64,000 nucleotides of DNA. Origin: Mycobacterium kyorinense. Its GTDB lineage: Bacteria > Actinomycetota > Actinomycetes > Mycobacteriales > Mycobacteriaceae. The stretch is taken from NCBI RefSeq assembly GCF_001672775.1, contig NZ_LZKJ01000196.1, positions 1 to 64,000 of the forward strand, read 5' to 3'. Under the pieces are notes generated by a model, which did not search any database, was not told the origin of the DNA, and worked only from the letters and a program-made list of their open reading frames with translations. Shown here one piece after another: positions 33,295-41,705 of this stretch; within the stretch, counting starts at the first letter, position 1, and each line of letters starts with the position of its first letter. Made by a program: the position numbers and the translations under genes.

Positions 33295-34110
33295 TTGGAG
33301 ATCCAGCACAAAACCACCGTCATCGACGGGCTCGTCACCAGCTACCTGGACGCCGGAGCCGGCGACCCGGTCGTCTTGCTGCACGGCGGGGAGTTCGGTG
33401 CGAGCGCGGAAATCGGTTGGGAACGCAACATCGAGGCGCTGGCAGCCAATCATCGGGTGCTGGCGCCCGACATGCTGGGCTTCGGGCAGTCGGCCAAGGT
33501 CGTCGACTTCAACGACGGGCGCGGTATGCGGATCCGCCACGTCGCACGATTCTGCGCTGAATTGGGAATCGACTCCGCCTACTTCGTCGGCAACTCGATG
33601 GGCGCCATCATGTTGCTCAACGACGCCACGTCGGATTCGGCCCTGTTGCCGATCCGCGCCATGGCGGTCATCTGCGGCGGGGGAGACATCCAGCGCAACT
33701 CTCACATGGAGGCGCTCTACGAATATGACGGCTCCCTCGAGGGCATGCGCCGCATCGTGGCCGCACTTTTCCACGATTCCGCTTACCCGGCCGACGAGGA
33801 CTATGTGCGGCGCCGTTACGAATCCAGCACCGCGCCTGGTGCCTGGGAAGCCGTCGCGGCAGCGCGGTTTCGCCGTCCCGGCGCCCCGCCGACACCGAGC
33901 CCGCCGAGTAACCGTGCGTACCCGCGCATTTCGGTTCCCACCCTGGTAATCGAAGGCGCGTGCGACAAACTACTTCCGCTCGGTTGGGCCAAGCAGATTG
34001 CCGACCAGATTCCCGACGGCCGTTCGGCTGTGGTCGAAGCCGCGGGCCATTGCCCGCAAATCGAACAATCGTCAATTGTCAACGGGTTGCTGCAGGGATT
34101 TCTCGGCTGA
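33295..34110 (+). CDS. alpha/beta hydrolase
   Basis: 271 residues from TTG 33295, chosen because GAGGAG lies 5 nt upstream and MEIQHKTTVIDGLVTSYLDAG is a standard opening. Oxyanion LLHGGEFGASAEIGWERN, nucleophile GNSMGAIMLL (Ser at about 103), and C-terminal EAAGHCPQIEQ with the catalytic His are present; the acid is in EGACDKLLPLG. It resembles meta-cleavage-product hydrolases and is the last gene of the ring-degradation run. A possible second C-C hydrolase besides 24283; ester hydrolysis is an alternative. Confidence 0.85.
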   Translation: MEIQHKTTVIDGLVTSYLDAGAGDPVVLLHGGEFGASAEIGWERNIEALAANHRVLAPDMLGFGQSAKVVDFNDGRGMRIRHVARFCAELGIDSAYFVGNSMGAIMLLNDATSDSALLPIRAMAVICGGGDIQRNSHMEALYEYDGSLEGMRRIVAALFHDSAYPADEDYVRRRYESSTAPGAWEAVAAARFRRPGAPPTPSPPSNRAYPRISVPTLVIEGACDKLLPLGWAKQIADQIPDGRSAVVEAAGHCPQIEQSSIVNGLLQGFLG

Positions 34111-34146
34111 CCGCGCAGCGACAAACCACCATTCATCCTCGGGTGT

Positions 34147-34163
34147 TTACCTACTCACGGTAA
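34147..34163. promoter_or_regulatory. inverted repeat upstream of pstS2-like gene
   Basis: TTACC (34147-34151) and GGTAA (34159-34163) are separated by 7 nt, in the 181-bp gap before the pstS gene. Phosphate-starvation control by a RegX3-type regulator is expected for this locus, but I cannot match this sequence to a known box with confidence. Confidence 0.3.
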
Positions 34164-34291
34164 GCTCAGCGTTCTGTTGCCGACTACTGCCGAGCAGCGA
34201 TGCGCCTGTGCGACGGAGGGTGGTTCCGCATTCGGCTCGATCCGGCGGCGGAGTGAGCGTATTCGTTACCCTGACGCTTCAAAGGAGTTGC

Positions 34292-35404
34292 GTGAAGGCC
34301 AACCGATTCAGCGCCGCCGTGACCTTGCTCGCCACCATCGCACTGGTGTTGTCGGCGTGCAGCAGCCACGACAACAGCTCGTCGTCGCCATCTAGTGCGA
34401 CGGCGGTGCCCGTGGACTGCGGCGGCAAAAAGAAGCTCAAGGCGAGTGGCTCCACCGCGCAAACGCACGCGATAGAGCAATTCGTCTACGCCTACATCCG
34501 GGCGTGCCCCGGCTACACGCTGGACTACGACGCGAATGGCTCCGGCAAGGGCGTGGAGCAGTTCATCAGTAACGAGACCGACCTGGGCGGCTCAGACGTC
34601 GCTCTGGATCCGTCGAAGGGTGAGCCTGACAGAGCAGCGGCGCGGTGCGGTTCGCCGGCGTGGGACCTACCAACGGTGTTCGGACCGATCGCGATCACCT
34701 ACAACATCAAAAACGTCAACACTTTGAACTTGGACGGGCCGACGGCGGCGAAGATCTTCAACGGGGCCATCACGATGTGGAACGATCCCGCGATCACGGC
34801 GCTCAACAAGGGCACCAATCTGCCCGCGACGCCGATTCTCGTCGTGTTCCGCAGCGACGAGTCCGGTACCACCGACAACTTCCAGAACTACCTCGACGTT
34901 GCCTCCGACGGGGCATGGGGCAAGGGCTCCGGGAAAACGTTCAACGGAGGCGTCGGACAGGGTGCCGTCGGCAACGGTGGCACGTCATCGATCCTGCGGA
35001 CCACCGACGGAGCGATCACCTACAACGAGTGGTCTTACGCGGTGGGTCGTCAGCTCAACATGGCCCAGATCATCACGTCAGCGGGACCGGACCCGGTGAC
35101 GATCACCGCCGAATCAGTCGGCAAGACGATCGATGGCGCGAAGTTCAAGGGTCAGGGCAACGACCTGGTGGTGGACACGTCGTCGTTCTACAAGCCTACG
35201 CAGTCCGGCGCCTACCCGATCGTATTGGTGACCTATGAGATCGTCTGCTCGAAGTATCCGGATCCGGCGACCGGCCCGGCGGTAAGAGCATTCATGCAGG
35301 CAAGTATCGGATCCGGGCAGGACGGTTTGGACGAGTACGGATACATTCCGCTACCGAAGTCGTTCGAATCGAAACTCGAGTCGGCGGTGAATGCGATCTC
35401 GTGA
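34292..35404 (+). CDS. pstS2: phosphate ABC transporter substrate-binding lipoprotein PstS
   Basis: 370 residues from GTG 34292, with AAAGGAG 4 nt upstream. The signal peptide ends in the lipobox LSAC with Cys23, so the mature protein is a lipoprotein on the outer face of the membrane. Phosphate-binding signatures are LKASGSTAQ, GSGKGVEQF, DLGGSDVAL, FRSDESGTTDNFQNYL and GGTSSILRTT. It captures inorganic phosphate for the PstCA permease. Placement next to pknD in the same orientation matches pstS2 (Rv0932c) of M. tuberculosis; the symbol rests on that synteny. pknD starts 22 nt downstream. Confidence 0.9.
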   Translation: MKANRFSAAVTLLATIALVLSACSSHDNSSSSPSSATAVPVDCGGKKKLKASGSTAQTHAIEQFVYAYIRACPGYTLDYDANGSGKGVEQFISNETDLGGSDVALDPSKGEPDRAAARCGSPAWDLPTVFGPIAITYNIKNVNTLNLDGPTAAKIFNGAITMWNDPAITALNKGTNLPATPILVVFRSDESGTTDNFQNYLDVASDGAWGKGSGKTFNGGVGQGAVGNGGTSSILRTTDGAITYNEWSYAVGRQLNMAQIITSAGPDPVTITAESVGKTIDGAKFKGQGNDLVVDTSSFYKPTQSGAYPIVLVTYEIVCSKYPDPATGPAVRAFMQASIGSGQDGLDEYGYIPLPKSFESKLESAVNAIS

Positions 35405-35426
35405 TGAGCGGAAGGGAGCGTCGACG

Positions 35427-37394
35427 GTGACCGACCCAGATTCGCGAGTGGGTTCGTGGTTTGGGCCCTATCAGCTGAAGCGGCTACTGGGCCGCGGTGG
35501 AATGGGCGAGGTCTACGAGGCTGAGGACACCCGCAAACGGCGGGTGGTGGCGTTGAAGCTGATCTCCTCGCAATTCTCCGGAAACCCCGAATTTCGCGCC
35601 CGGATGCAACGCGAGGCCGACACCGCGGGACGACTGACCGAGCCACATGTGGTGCCGATCCACGACTACGGCGAGATCAACGGGCAGTTCTACGTGGACA
35701 TGCGCCTGATCGAGGGCACGTCGCTGCGGGACATTCTGGCCCGCGGCGGGCCGTTGCCACCGGGGCGGGCGGTGGCGATCGTCAGCCAGATCGCGTCGGC
35801 GCTGGACGCCGCGCACGCCAGCGGCGTGATGCATCGCGACGTCAAACCGGAAAACATTCTGATCACCGGGAACGACTTCGCCTACCTGGTGGATTTCGGT
35901 ATTGCCCGCGCCGCAACCGACCCGGGGCTGACCCAGACGGGCACCGCGATCGGGACGTACAAGTACATGGCTCCGGAGCGGTTCTCCGGTGACGAGGTCA
36001 GTTACCCGGCGGATATCTATGCGCTGGCCTGTGTATTGGCTGAGTGCTTGACCGGTGCACCGCCCTACCGGGTTAACAGCATCGAACAGTTGGTCGCCGC
36101 GCATTTGATGCAGCCGGTGCCGCAGCCCAGCCAGATGCAACCCGGGAAGGTTCCGCCGGCGCTCGATCAGGTGATCGCCAAGGGCATGGCCAAAAAACCC
36201 GAAGACCGCTATCGCACCGCCGGTGATCTGGCCGCGGCCGCCCACGACGCGCTGACCACTTCCGACCAGCATCAGGCCGCCACGATTCTGCGGCGAGGCG
36301 AGAATGCCACCCAGATGGCCCCGGCCGCCGACGCGGGCCCGGCCGGCTTCCGGAACCAGTCCACCGGGTCGCGTCCTCGCGGCGATGCGTGGACCCAGCC
36401 GGCGTGGGCGCCACCGCCGGACAGCGGCGGCGGCAGCTGGCCCAGCCAACCGGGAATCCCGGCGGCGGGCAGCCGCGGTGACACACCGGACTTCAGCAAG
36501 GCACCGGGCGCCGACGAGGAGCAACGCAGACGGTGGGTCATCATCGGCGCTATTGCGCTCGTGGCGATCGGCGTCCTCGTCGCGGTCGCGATACTGATGT
36601 TCCGGCCATCGCCCGCGCCGACGTCGGCGAACGGGCAAGTTGACCTGCCGTTCAAGGGCCTCAACTTCCACCTCTCCCCGGGCGGAGTCGCGCTGGACAG
36701 CGCCGGCAACGTCTACGTCACCAACCAGGGCATGTACGGCCGGGTGGTGAAGTTGCCGCCGGACTCGAGTAGCCCGGCCGTATTGCCGTTCACCGGCTTG
36801 TACGAACCGCAAGGGGTGGCCGTGGACAGCGCAGGGGCCGTGTATGTCACCGACTTCAACAACAGGGTGGTCAAGTTGGCGCCCGGGTCCAACGACCAGA
36901 CCGACCTGCCGATCAACGGTCTCAACTACCCCGAGGGCGTGACCGTGGACAGCGCCAACAACGTGTACGTCGCCGACCGAGGCAACGACAGGGTGGTGAA
37001 GTTCGACGCCAGTACCAACCAGCAGACCGATCTGCCGTTCAACGGCCTCAACCACCCAGACGGCGTGGCGGTGGATAGCACCGGCAACGTTTTCATCACC
37101 GACTCCGACAACAACAGGGTGCTCAAGTTGGAGGCCGGTACCAACCAGCAGATCGAATTGCCGTTCACCGGGCTTGCTGTGCCCTGGGGTATCGCCGTCG
37201 ACAAGGCCGGCACCGTCTACGTCACCGAACACGACAACAGCCAGGTGGTGAAGTTGGAGGCCGGGTCGAACAAACCGGTGGTGTTGCCGTTCACTGGCCT
37301 CAACACCCCGTTGGATGTGGCGGTGGACAACGACGGGAACGTCTACGTTGCCGACCGCGGCAACAACAGGGTGGAGAAGTTGCCGCCCAGTTGA
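35427..37394 (+). CDS. pknD: serine/threonine protein kinase PknD with extracellular NHL beta-propeller
   Basis: 655 residues from GTG 35427 (AAGGGAG 9 nt upstream). The kinase domain covers about 11-275: glycine loop LGRGGMGEVYEAED, Lys44 in VALKLIS, HRDVKPEN (136-143), DFGIARA, and the activation loop GLTQTGTAIGTYKYMAPE. A Pro/Gly-rich juxtamembrane linker (about 290-365), one membrane helix (370-392) and a six-repeat NHL propeller (about 405-655, repeats of the form LPFTGL..PxGVAVDSAGNVYVTD..NNRVVKL) follow. It closely resembles M. tuberculosis PknD in length and order. It is thought to sense an extracellular cue and phosphorylate cytosolic targets; linkage to phosphate uptake genes is conserved. 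Confidence 0.96.
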   Translation: MTDPDSRVGSWFGPYQLKRLLGRGGMGEVYEAEDTRKRRVVALKLISSQFSGNPEFRARMQREADTAGRLTEPHVVPIHDYGEINGQFYVDMRLIEGTSLRDILARGGPLPPGRAVAIVSQIASALDAAHASGVMHRDVKPENILITGNDFAYLVDFGIARAATDPGLTQTGTAIGTYKYMAPERFSGDEVSYPADIYALACVLAECLTGAPPYRVNSIEQLVAAHLMQPVPQPSQMQPGKVPPALDQVIAKGMAKKPEDRYRTAGDLAAAAHDALTTSDQHQAATILRRGENATQMAPAADAGPAGFRNQSTGSRPRGDAWTQPAWAPPPDSGGGSWPSQPGIPAAGSRGDTPDFSKAPGADEEQRRRWVIIGAIALVAIGVLVAVAILMFRPSPAPTSANGQVDLPFKGLNFHLSPGGVALDSAGNVYVTNQGMYGRVVKLPPDSSSPAVLPFTGLYEPQGVAVDSAGAVYVTDFNNRVVKLAPGSNDQTDLPINGLNYPEGVTVDSANNVYVADRGNDRVVKFDASTNQQTDLPFNGLNHPDGVAVDSTGNVFITDSDNNRVLKLEAGTNQQIELPFTGLAVPWGIAVDKAGTVYVTEHDNSQVVKLEAGSNKPVVLPFTGLNTPLDVAVDNDGNVYVADRGNNRVEKLPPS

Positions 37395-37425
37395 TTTGAC
37401 CGGGAAGGCTCAGCGGAGCAACGGT

Positions 37426-38331
37426 TTACCGACGCCCGATGGCCAAGATCCTGGTCGCCAAAGCGGCAACCAGGTTGACGACGGCCACCACGATGATCAA
37501 AGTCAGCGCCGCGCCCCAGACCCGCAGAAATCCGGCGTGTTCGGGGTTGGTGAGTTCGGTATAGATCAATAGCGGCAGCGACGCCATGTTGCCGCTGAAC
37601 ATGTCGTAGTTGATCGATCGGCTGTAACCCACCAGCACCAGCACCGGTGCGGTTTCCCCGATGATGCGGGCGAACGACAGCAAGACACCGGAGATGATGC
37701 CCGGCAGCGCAACGGGAATGACGATCCGCACGATTGTTTTCCACTTCGGGATGCCCAACGCGTAGCTGGCTTCCCGCAGTTCGTCGGGCACCAGCTTGAG
37801 CATCTCCTCGCCTGCCCGCACCACGATCGGCAACATCAGCAGAACCAATGCCAGCGACACCGCGAAGCCGCTCTGTTCGAAGCCCAAAGTCGCGATCCAG
37901 AGGCTGAAGATGAACAGCGACGCCACGATTGAGGGCACTCCGGCCAGCACGTCGACCATGAAGGTGGTCACCCGGGTCAAGCGGTCGGGGCCGTATTCGG
38001 CCAAGTAGATCGCGACCATCAATCCCAGCGGCACGGCGATGACGGCGGCCACCACCGCTTGCGCCACCGTGCCGTAGAGCGCGTGATAGACACCACCGGC
38101 GAATTGCTCGGGCATCACGCCGCGCAGCGAATGGGTCCACCAGCCCTTTCGGGTGACGGCCCACCAACCACGATCGATGACGACCCACAGCAACCAGATC
38201 AGCGGCACCAACGCGACGACGAATGAGGCGAGGAAAAGTACTGTCGCGACACTGTTTTTGATCCGCCGATTGATGCTGATACCGCGAAACGCGGCAGCTT
38301 TGACCGGCCGGTCCAGCGCTGCGGTGCTCAT
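37426..38331 (-). CDS. pstA1: phosphate ABC transporter permease PstA
   Basis: 301 residues, ATG 38331, six membrane helices. It has the permease EAA-type loop REASYALGIPKWKTIVRIVIPVALPGIISG and the PstA segment YLAEYGPDRLTRVTTFMVDVLAGVPSIVASLFIF. LSFARIIGETAPVLVLVG is also diagnostic. It pairs with PstC to form the phosphate channel. Start and stop sit in an unusual setting: a 57-nt mini-ORF links the pstC stop to this ATG. It is convergent with pknD (31-nt gap), as in the M. tuberculosis Rv0930/Rv0931c pair. Confidence 0.95.
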   Translation of the reverse strand: MSTAALDRPVKAAAFRGISINRRIKNSVATVLFLASFVVALVPLIWLLWVVIDRGWWAVTRKGWWTHSLRGVMPEQFAGGVYHALYGTVAQAVVAAVIAVPLGLMVAIYLAEYGPDRLTRVTTFMVDVLAGVPSIVASLFIFSLWIATLGFEQSGFAVSLALVLLMLPIVVRAGEEMLKLVPDELREASYALGIPKWKTIVRIVIPVALPGIISGVLLSFARIIGETAPVLVLVGYSRSINYDMFSGNMASLPLLIYTELTNPEHAGFLRVWGAALTLIIVVAVVNLVAALATRILAIGRR

Positions 38332-38384
38332 GTGCGCCGCTCCTCCTCATCGCTTCGCTCTGCATCGTCGCCGGCGCAGCTCAT
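38328..38384 (-). repeat. MIRU-like intercistronic element encoding an 18-residue mini-ORF
   Basis: Between pstC and pstA the minus strand reads ATG at 38384 through TGA at 38328, coding MSCAGDDAERSDEEERRT. The ATG overlaps the last base of the pstC stop, and the TGA overlaps the pstA ATG. The DNA (GACGATGCAGAGCGAAGCG, then GATGAGGAGGAGCGGCG) is what I recall as the core of mycobacterial interspersed repetitive units, which insert with both ends overlapping neighbouring genes. GAGGAGGAG also offers a ribosome site for pstA. No second copy is visible in this window. Confidence 0.75.
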
Positions 38385-39337
38385 CAGCCGTTCACTTTCC
38401 CGCCGGCGACCGCACGGGCGGCGGCGTTGACCATGAACGTCAGCACGAAGAGTACGAATCCAGCGGAAATGTAGGCTCCGGTCGGTAGCGGTTCACTGAA
38501 TTCGGTTGCCGCCGAGGCGATTTTGGAAGCAAACGTGTAGCCGCCGTCGAACAGCGACCAATGCCCGGGCTGGGCGGCCGCGCGCAAGATGATCAACACG
38601 GCCACCGTTTCTCCCAGCGCGCGGCCCAGACCGAGCATCGACGCCGCAATGACACCGCTGCGGCCGAACGGCAGCACGGTCATCCGAACGACTTCCCACT
38701 TGGTCGCGCCGAGCGCCTGCGCGGCTTCGACCTGCATATGCGGGGTCTGGCGGAACACTTCTCTGGAGACCGAGGAGATGATCGGCAGGATCATCGCGGC
38801 CAGCACAATCCCGGCGGTGAAGATCGTGCCCCCGCCGACCAGCGACACATTGCCTTTGTGGAACAGGAACAACCAGCCCAGGTGGTGGTTGAGAAACAAT
38901 TCGATCGGCTCGAGTTGGGGCGCCAGGACGAAGATGCCCCAGAGCCCGAAGATGATCGACGGCACCGCAGCCAGCAGGTCAACCATCACTGCGAACGGAC
39001 GCGACAGCTGTACCGGCGCGTACTGCGTCAAAAACACCGCCACCCCGACGGCGACCGGCACGGCCAACACCAAGGCGAAGATCGAACTCAGCACCGTGAC
39101 CATGAACAGGTCGCGAATACCGAAGGCCAGATTCGCGGCGTCGCGGGTGTCGAATTCGGCACTGGTGAAGAAATTCGCGTGGTTGGCACGCAGCGACGGC
39201 ACGGCATGGATCAGTAGGAAAATCGCGATCAACGCGATCGCGATGACGATCGTCGCGCCGGCGGCGACGGCGACCGACTTGAACAGCCGGTCGCCGTGCC
39301 GCCCTGCGCCGCTACCTGTCGCCGTCAACCCAGGCAT
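38384..39337 (-). CDS. pstC2: phosphate ABC transporter permease PstC
   Basis: 317 residues, ATG 39337, six membrane helices. Diagnostic segments are FFTSAEFDTRDAANLAFGIRDLFMVTVLSSIFALVLAVPVAVGVAVFLTQ, VDLLAAVPSIIFGLWGIFVLAP, the EAA loop MQVEAAQALGATKWEVVRMTVLPFGRSGV, and LGRALGETVAVLIIL. It forms the phosphate channel with PstA. It lies 54 nt after the pstS3-like gene in the same operon. Order pstS-pstC-pstA matches Rv0928-Rv0930, on which the symbol rests. Confidence 0.95.
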   Translation of the reverse strand: MPGLTATGSGAGRHGDRLFKSVAVAAGATIVIAIALIAIFLLIHAVPSLRANHANFFTSAEFDTRDAANLAFGIRDLFMVTVLSSIFALVLAVPVAVGVAVFLTQYAPVQLSRPFAVMVDLLAAVPSIIFGLWGIFVLAPQLEPIELFLNHHLGWLFLFHKGNVSLVGGGTIFTAGIVLAAMILPIISSVSREVFRQTPHMQVEAAQALGATKWEVVRMTVLPFGRSGVIAASMLGLGRALGETVAVLIILRAAAQPGHWSLFDGGYTFASKIASAATEFSEPLPTGAYISAGFVLFVLTFMVNAAARAVAGGKVNG

Positions 39338-39391
39338 TGTCCCGGCCGGTTTGGGTCGGGTCAGCGATTCTCGGGAAATGGCGGCCTCAGA

Positions 39392-40537
39392 TCAGGCGAT
39401 AGCGTTGACCGAAGTGGACAGTCTCGACTTGAACGAGTCGGGAATCGGGATGTACCCGTTGTCCGCCAAGCCGTTCTGCCCGGGGCCGATGGTGGCCTGC
39501 AGGAACGCCTTGACAGCCGAACCCACCTGCGGGTCGGGGTACTTCGAGCAGACGATCTCATAGGTCGCCAACACGATCGGGTACGAGCCGGCCTGCGTCG
39601 GCTTGTAGAACGACATCGTGTCGAGGACCAAGTCGTTGCCCTGTCCCTTGATCGTTGCGCCGGAGATCGTCTTGCCGACCGACTCGCTGCTGATCGACAC
39701 GGGCTCGGGTCCTGCCGAGGTAACGATCTGAGCCATGTTCAGCTTCTGCGCCTGAGCGAACGACCACTCGTTGTAGGTGATCGACCCTTCGGTGTTCTTC
39801 ACGGCAGCCGACGTGCCGTCGTTGCCCTTGGCGCCTTCACCGACACCGCCGTTGAACGTCTTTCCGGCACCCTTGCCCCATGCGCCGTCGGACGCCGCAT
39901 CGAGGTATTCCTGGAAGTTGGCTGTGGTGCCCGACTCGTCGCTGCGGAAGACGACGTGGATCGGCTCGCTGGGCAGCGTGGCGTTGGTGTTCAGCGCCTT
40001 GAGCGCAGGGTCATCCCAGGTGGTAATGGTGCCGTTGAAAATCTTGGCAGCCGTCGGGCCGTCGAGGGTCAGCTTGTCCACGCCCTTGACGTTGTAGGTG
40101 ACCGCGATGGGCCCAAACACCGTGGGCAGGTTCCATGCCGGTGAGCCGCAACGTTCCTGCGCTTTGCCGGCCTCGTCGGCGCTAAGTGGTACGTCCGAAC
40201 CGCCGAAGTCAGTTTGTTTGCCCGTGAATTCGGTGATGCCGGCACCCGAACCATTGGCGGTGTAGTTCAGGGTTTGACCTGGGCACGCTTGCTCGAAGGC
40301 GTTGACGAAGCGAGCCATCGCGTTGGCCTGTGCTGTCGACCCGCTGGCCTTCAGCGTCTTGGTCCCGCCGCAGTTGATGTTCGCCGACGACGAAGCGGAC
40401 GCCGAACCAGACGGTTGCGCCCCTTGGTTGTTCCCTTGGTTCCCTTGATTCGCGCTGTTGTCATTGCCGCATGCCGACAGCACCAGTGCGCCGGTGGCAA
40501 TCACACCCAGCGCCGCGCCACATCGTTTGAGTTTCAA
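39392..40537 (-). CDS. pstS3: phosphate-binding lipoprotein PstS, permease operon copy
   Basis: 381 residues. I chose the TTG at 40537 because AAAGGAG lies 5 nt upstream and KLKRCGAALGVIATGALVLSAC is a compact lipoprotein signal (Cys23); the frame runs on to 40615 without a better start. After the lipobox there is a low-complexity Asn/Gly/Ser linker, then LKASGSTAQANAMARFV, GSGAGITEF, DFGGSDVPL and FRSDESGTTANFQEYL. It shares most binding motifs with the pstS2-like copy at 34292. As first gene of the pstS-pstC-pstA operon it corresponds to pstS3 (Rv0928). Confidence 0.92.
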   Translation of the reverse strand: MKLKRCGAALGVIATGALVLSACGNDNSANQGNQGNNQGAQPSGSASASSSANINCGGTKTLKASGSTAQANAMARFVNAFEQACPGQTLNYTANGSGAGITEFTGKQTDFGGSDVPLSADEAGKAQERCGSPAWNLPTVFGPIAVTYNVKGVDKLTLDGPTAAKIFNGTITTWDDPALKALNTNATLPSEPIHVVFRSDESGTTANFQEYLDAASDGAWGKGAGKTFNGGVGEGAKGNDGTSAAVKNTEGSITYNEWSFAQAQKLNMAQIVTSAGPEPVSISSESVGKTISGATIKGQGNDLVLDTMSFYKPTQAGSYPIVLATYEIVCSKYPDPQVGSAVKAFLQATIGPGQNGLADNGYIPIPDSFKSRLSTSVNAIA

Positions 40538-40847
40538 ATCGGCTCCTTTGAACGGAAGGGATGACGACTGCATTGACTGCGCCACCAGGTCACGCCGAGC
40601 CGCGCAGCCATGCAAGTGGGGTGGGTCCGCGGCTGCTCCAAGCCGGCACCGTGTAGACGCATAGTTAAAGGCCCCACCGACGCGAACGTATCACGCACGA
40701 AGATCAGGCAGCCAGGGAATCCACTGGTTTTTCAAGATCGCCGAGGCTGGTAACTGTCGTCGTCATGCTCTCGGGTCCTGGGCCTCGCCCCCCAAGGCTA
40801 AATCAATCGCTTGACTTAACCGAGATCGCGTCGATTAACTCATCGGT
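40538..40847. other. 310-bp divergent intergenic region between pstS3 and an SDR gene
   Basis: I see no gene here. It should hold the promoter of the phosphate operon (minus strand; an A/T-rich stretch around 40672-40682 could be part of it) and, at its right end, the operator at 40798-40819 and promoter of the SDR. I could not identify a convincing phosphate box. Confidence 0.5.
40798..40819. promoter_or_regulatory. palindromic operator upstream of SDR gene (copy 1)
   Basis: The pattern is TAA-x-TCAA-N4-TTGA-x-TTA, 28 nt before the SDR GTG. An almost identical site is at 41657-41678, before the TetR gene. The two differ in two of 22 positions. The spacing to the start is typical of a repressor site over a promoter. 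The TetR at 41706 is the likely binder. Confidence 0.75.
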
Positions 40848-41660
40848 GTGGTCAACGAATTAGCCGGCAAGGTCGCGATCGTCACTGGCGGTGCCTCGGG
40901 CATCGGCGCCGGCATCGTCGAGAGGTTCCTGACGGAGGGCGCCCAGGTGGTGATCGGTGACATCGACGCCGACGGGGGCAAGGCGCTCGCGGAAAGGCAT
41001 GGCGCCCAAGCCGATTTCCGTCAGATCGACACCGCAGATCCCGATCAGGTCACCGAATTGGTATCGCAGGCGGTTCGGCAGTTCGGCGGGCTCGACATCA
41101 TGGTCAACAACGCCGGCATCTCCAGTCGGATGCACCGCAGTTTTTTGGAGGACGACCTCGCCGACTTCCAGCGGGTGATGGCGGTCAACGTGCTCGGCGT
41201 CATGGCGGGCACCCGCGAGGCGGCTCGGCACATGGCGACCGGCGGCGGCGGTTCGATCGTCAATGTGTCGTCGATCGGCGGTATCCAGGCCGGCGGCGGG
41301 GTGATGACGTATCGCGCCTCCAAAGCGGCGGTCATCCAATTCACCAAATCGGTGGCAATCGAGTTGGCACATTACGAGATCCGGGTCAATTGCATAGCTC
41401 CGGGCAGTATCCCCACTCCGATCCTGGCGTCGTCGGCTTCCGCGAAGTCAGCTGAAGAGCTCGAACGCTTTGAGCACACGATCCGGGAGCAGATGCGCGC
41501 CGATCGGCCGCTACAGCGGGAGGGCACACCGGACGACGTCGCCGAAGCCGCGCTTTACTTGGTCAGTGACCGAGCCCGCTACGTCACCGGCACGGTGCTT
41601 CCGGTCGATGGCGGCACGTCGGCCGGGAAAGCGATCCGACGACGCCGCCCCACCGATTAA
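40848..41660 (+). CDS. short-chain dehydrogenase/reductase (SDR)
   Basis: 270 residues, GTG start. Classical SDR motifs: VAIVTGGASGIGAGIVERF, DIMVNNAGISSRMHRSF, SIVNVSSIGGIQAGGGVMTYRASKAAVIQFTKSV (YRASK active site) and VNCIAPGSIPTPIL. The C-terminal tail AGKAIRRRRPTD is basic. Its promoter carries one TAA-x-TCAA-N4-TTGA-x-TTA palindrome and the same palindrome overlaps its stop codon, so it is under control of the TetR gene that follows. The substrate is unknown. Confidence 0.9.
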   Translation: MVNELAGKVAIVTGGASGIGAGIVERFLTEGAQVVIGDIDADGGKALAERHGAQADFRQIDTADPDQVTELVSQAVRQFGGLDIMVNNAGISSRMHRSFLEDDLADFQRVMAVNVLGVMAGTREAARHMATGGGGSIVNVSSIGGIQAGGGVMTYRASKAAVIQFTKSVAIELAHYEIRVNCIAPGSIPTPILASSASAKSAEELERFEHTIREQMRADRPLQREGTPDDVAEAALYLVSDRARYVTGTVLPVDGGTSAGKAIRRRRPTD

Positions 41661-41678
41661 ATCAATCACTTGACTTAA
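41657..41678. promoter_or_regulatory. palindromic operator between SDR and TetR genes (copy 2)
   Basis: TTAA-x-TCAA-N4-TTGA-x-TTAA, a near-perfect 22-bp dyad. It begins within the SDR stop codon and ends 27 nt before the TetR GTG. With copy 1 at 40798 it suggests autoregulation plus control of the SDR and of the TetR-ferredoxin-P450 transcript. Confidence 0.78.
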
Positions 41679-41705
41679 ACAATGCTGCGCGGTTGACTGG
41701 GCGGC

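Noticed and set aside
34147..34163. A RegX3/PHO box before pstS2
   Set aside because: The TTACC-N7-GGTAA dyad is suggestive, but I could not match it to a known box; kept only as a low-confidence regulatory feature, not a finding.
35484..37232. A 582-codon minus-strand frame opposite pknD
   Set aside because: The repetitive Val/Asp/His-rich translation mirrors the NHL repeats of PknD in another frame; no start context or motif.
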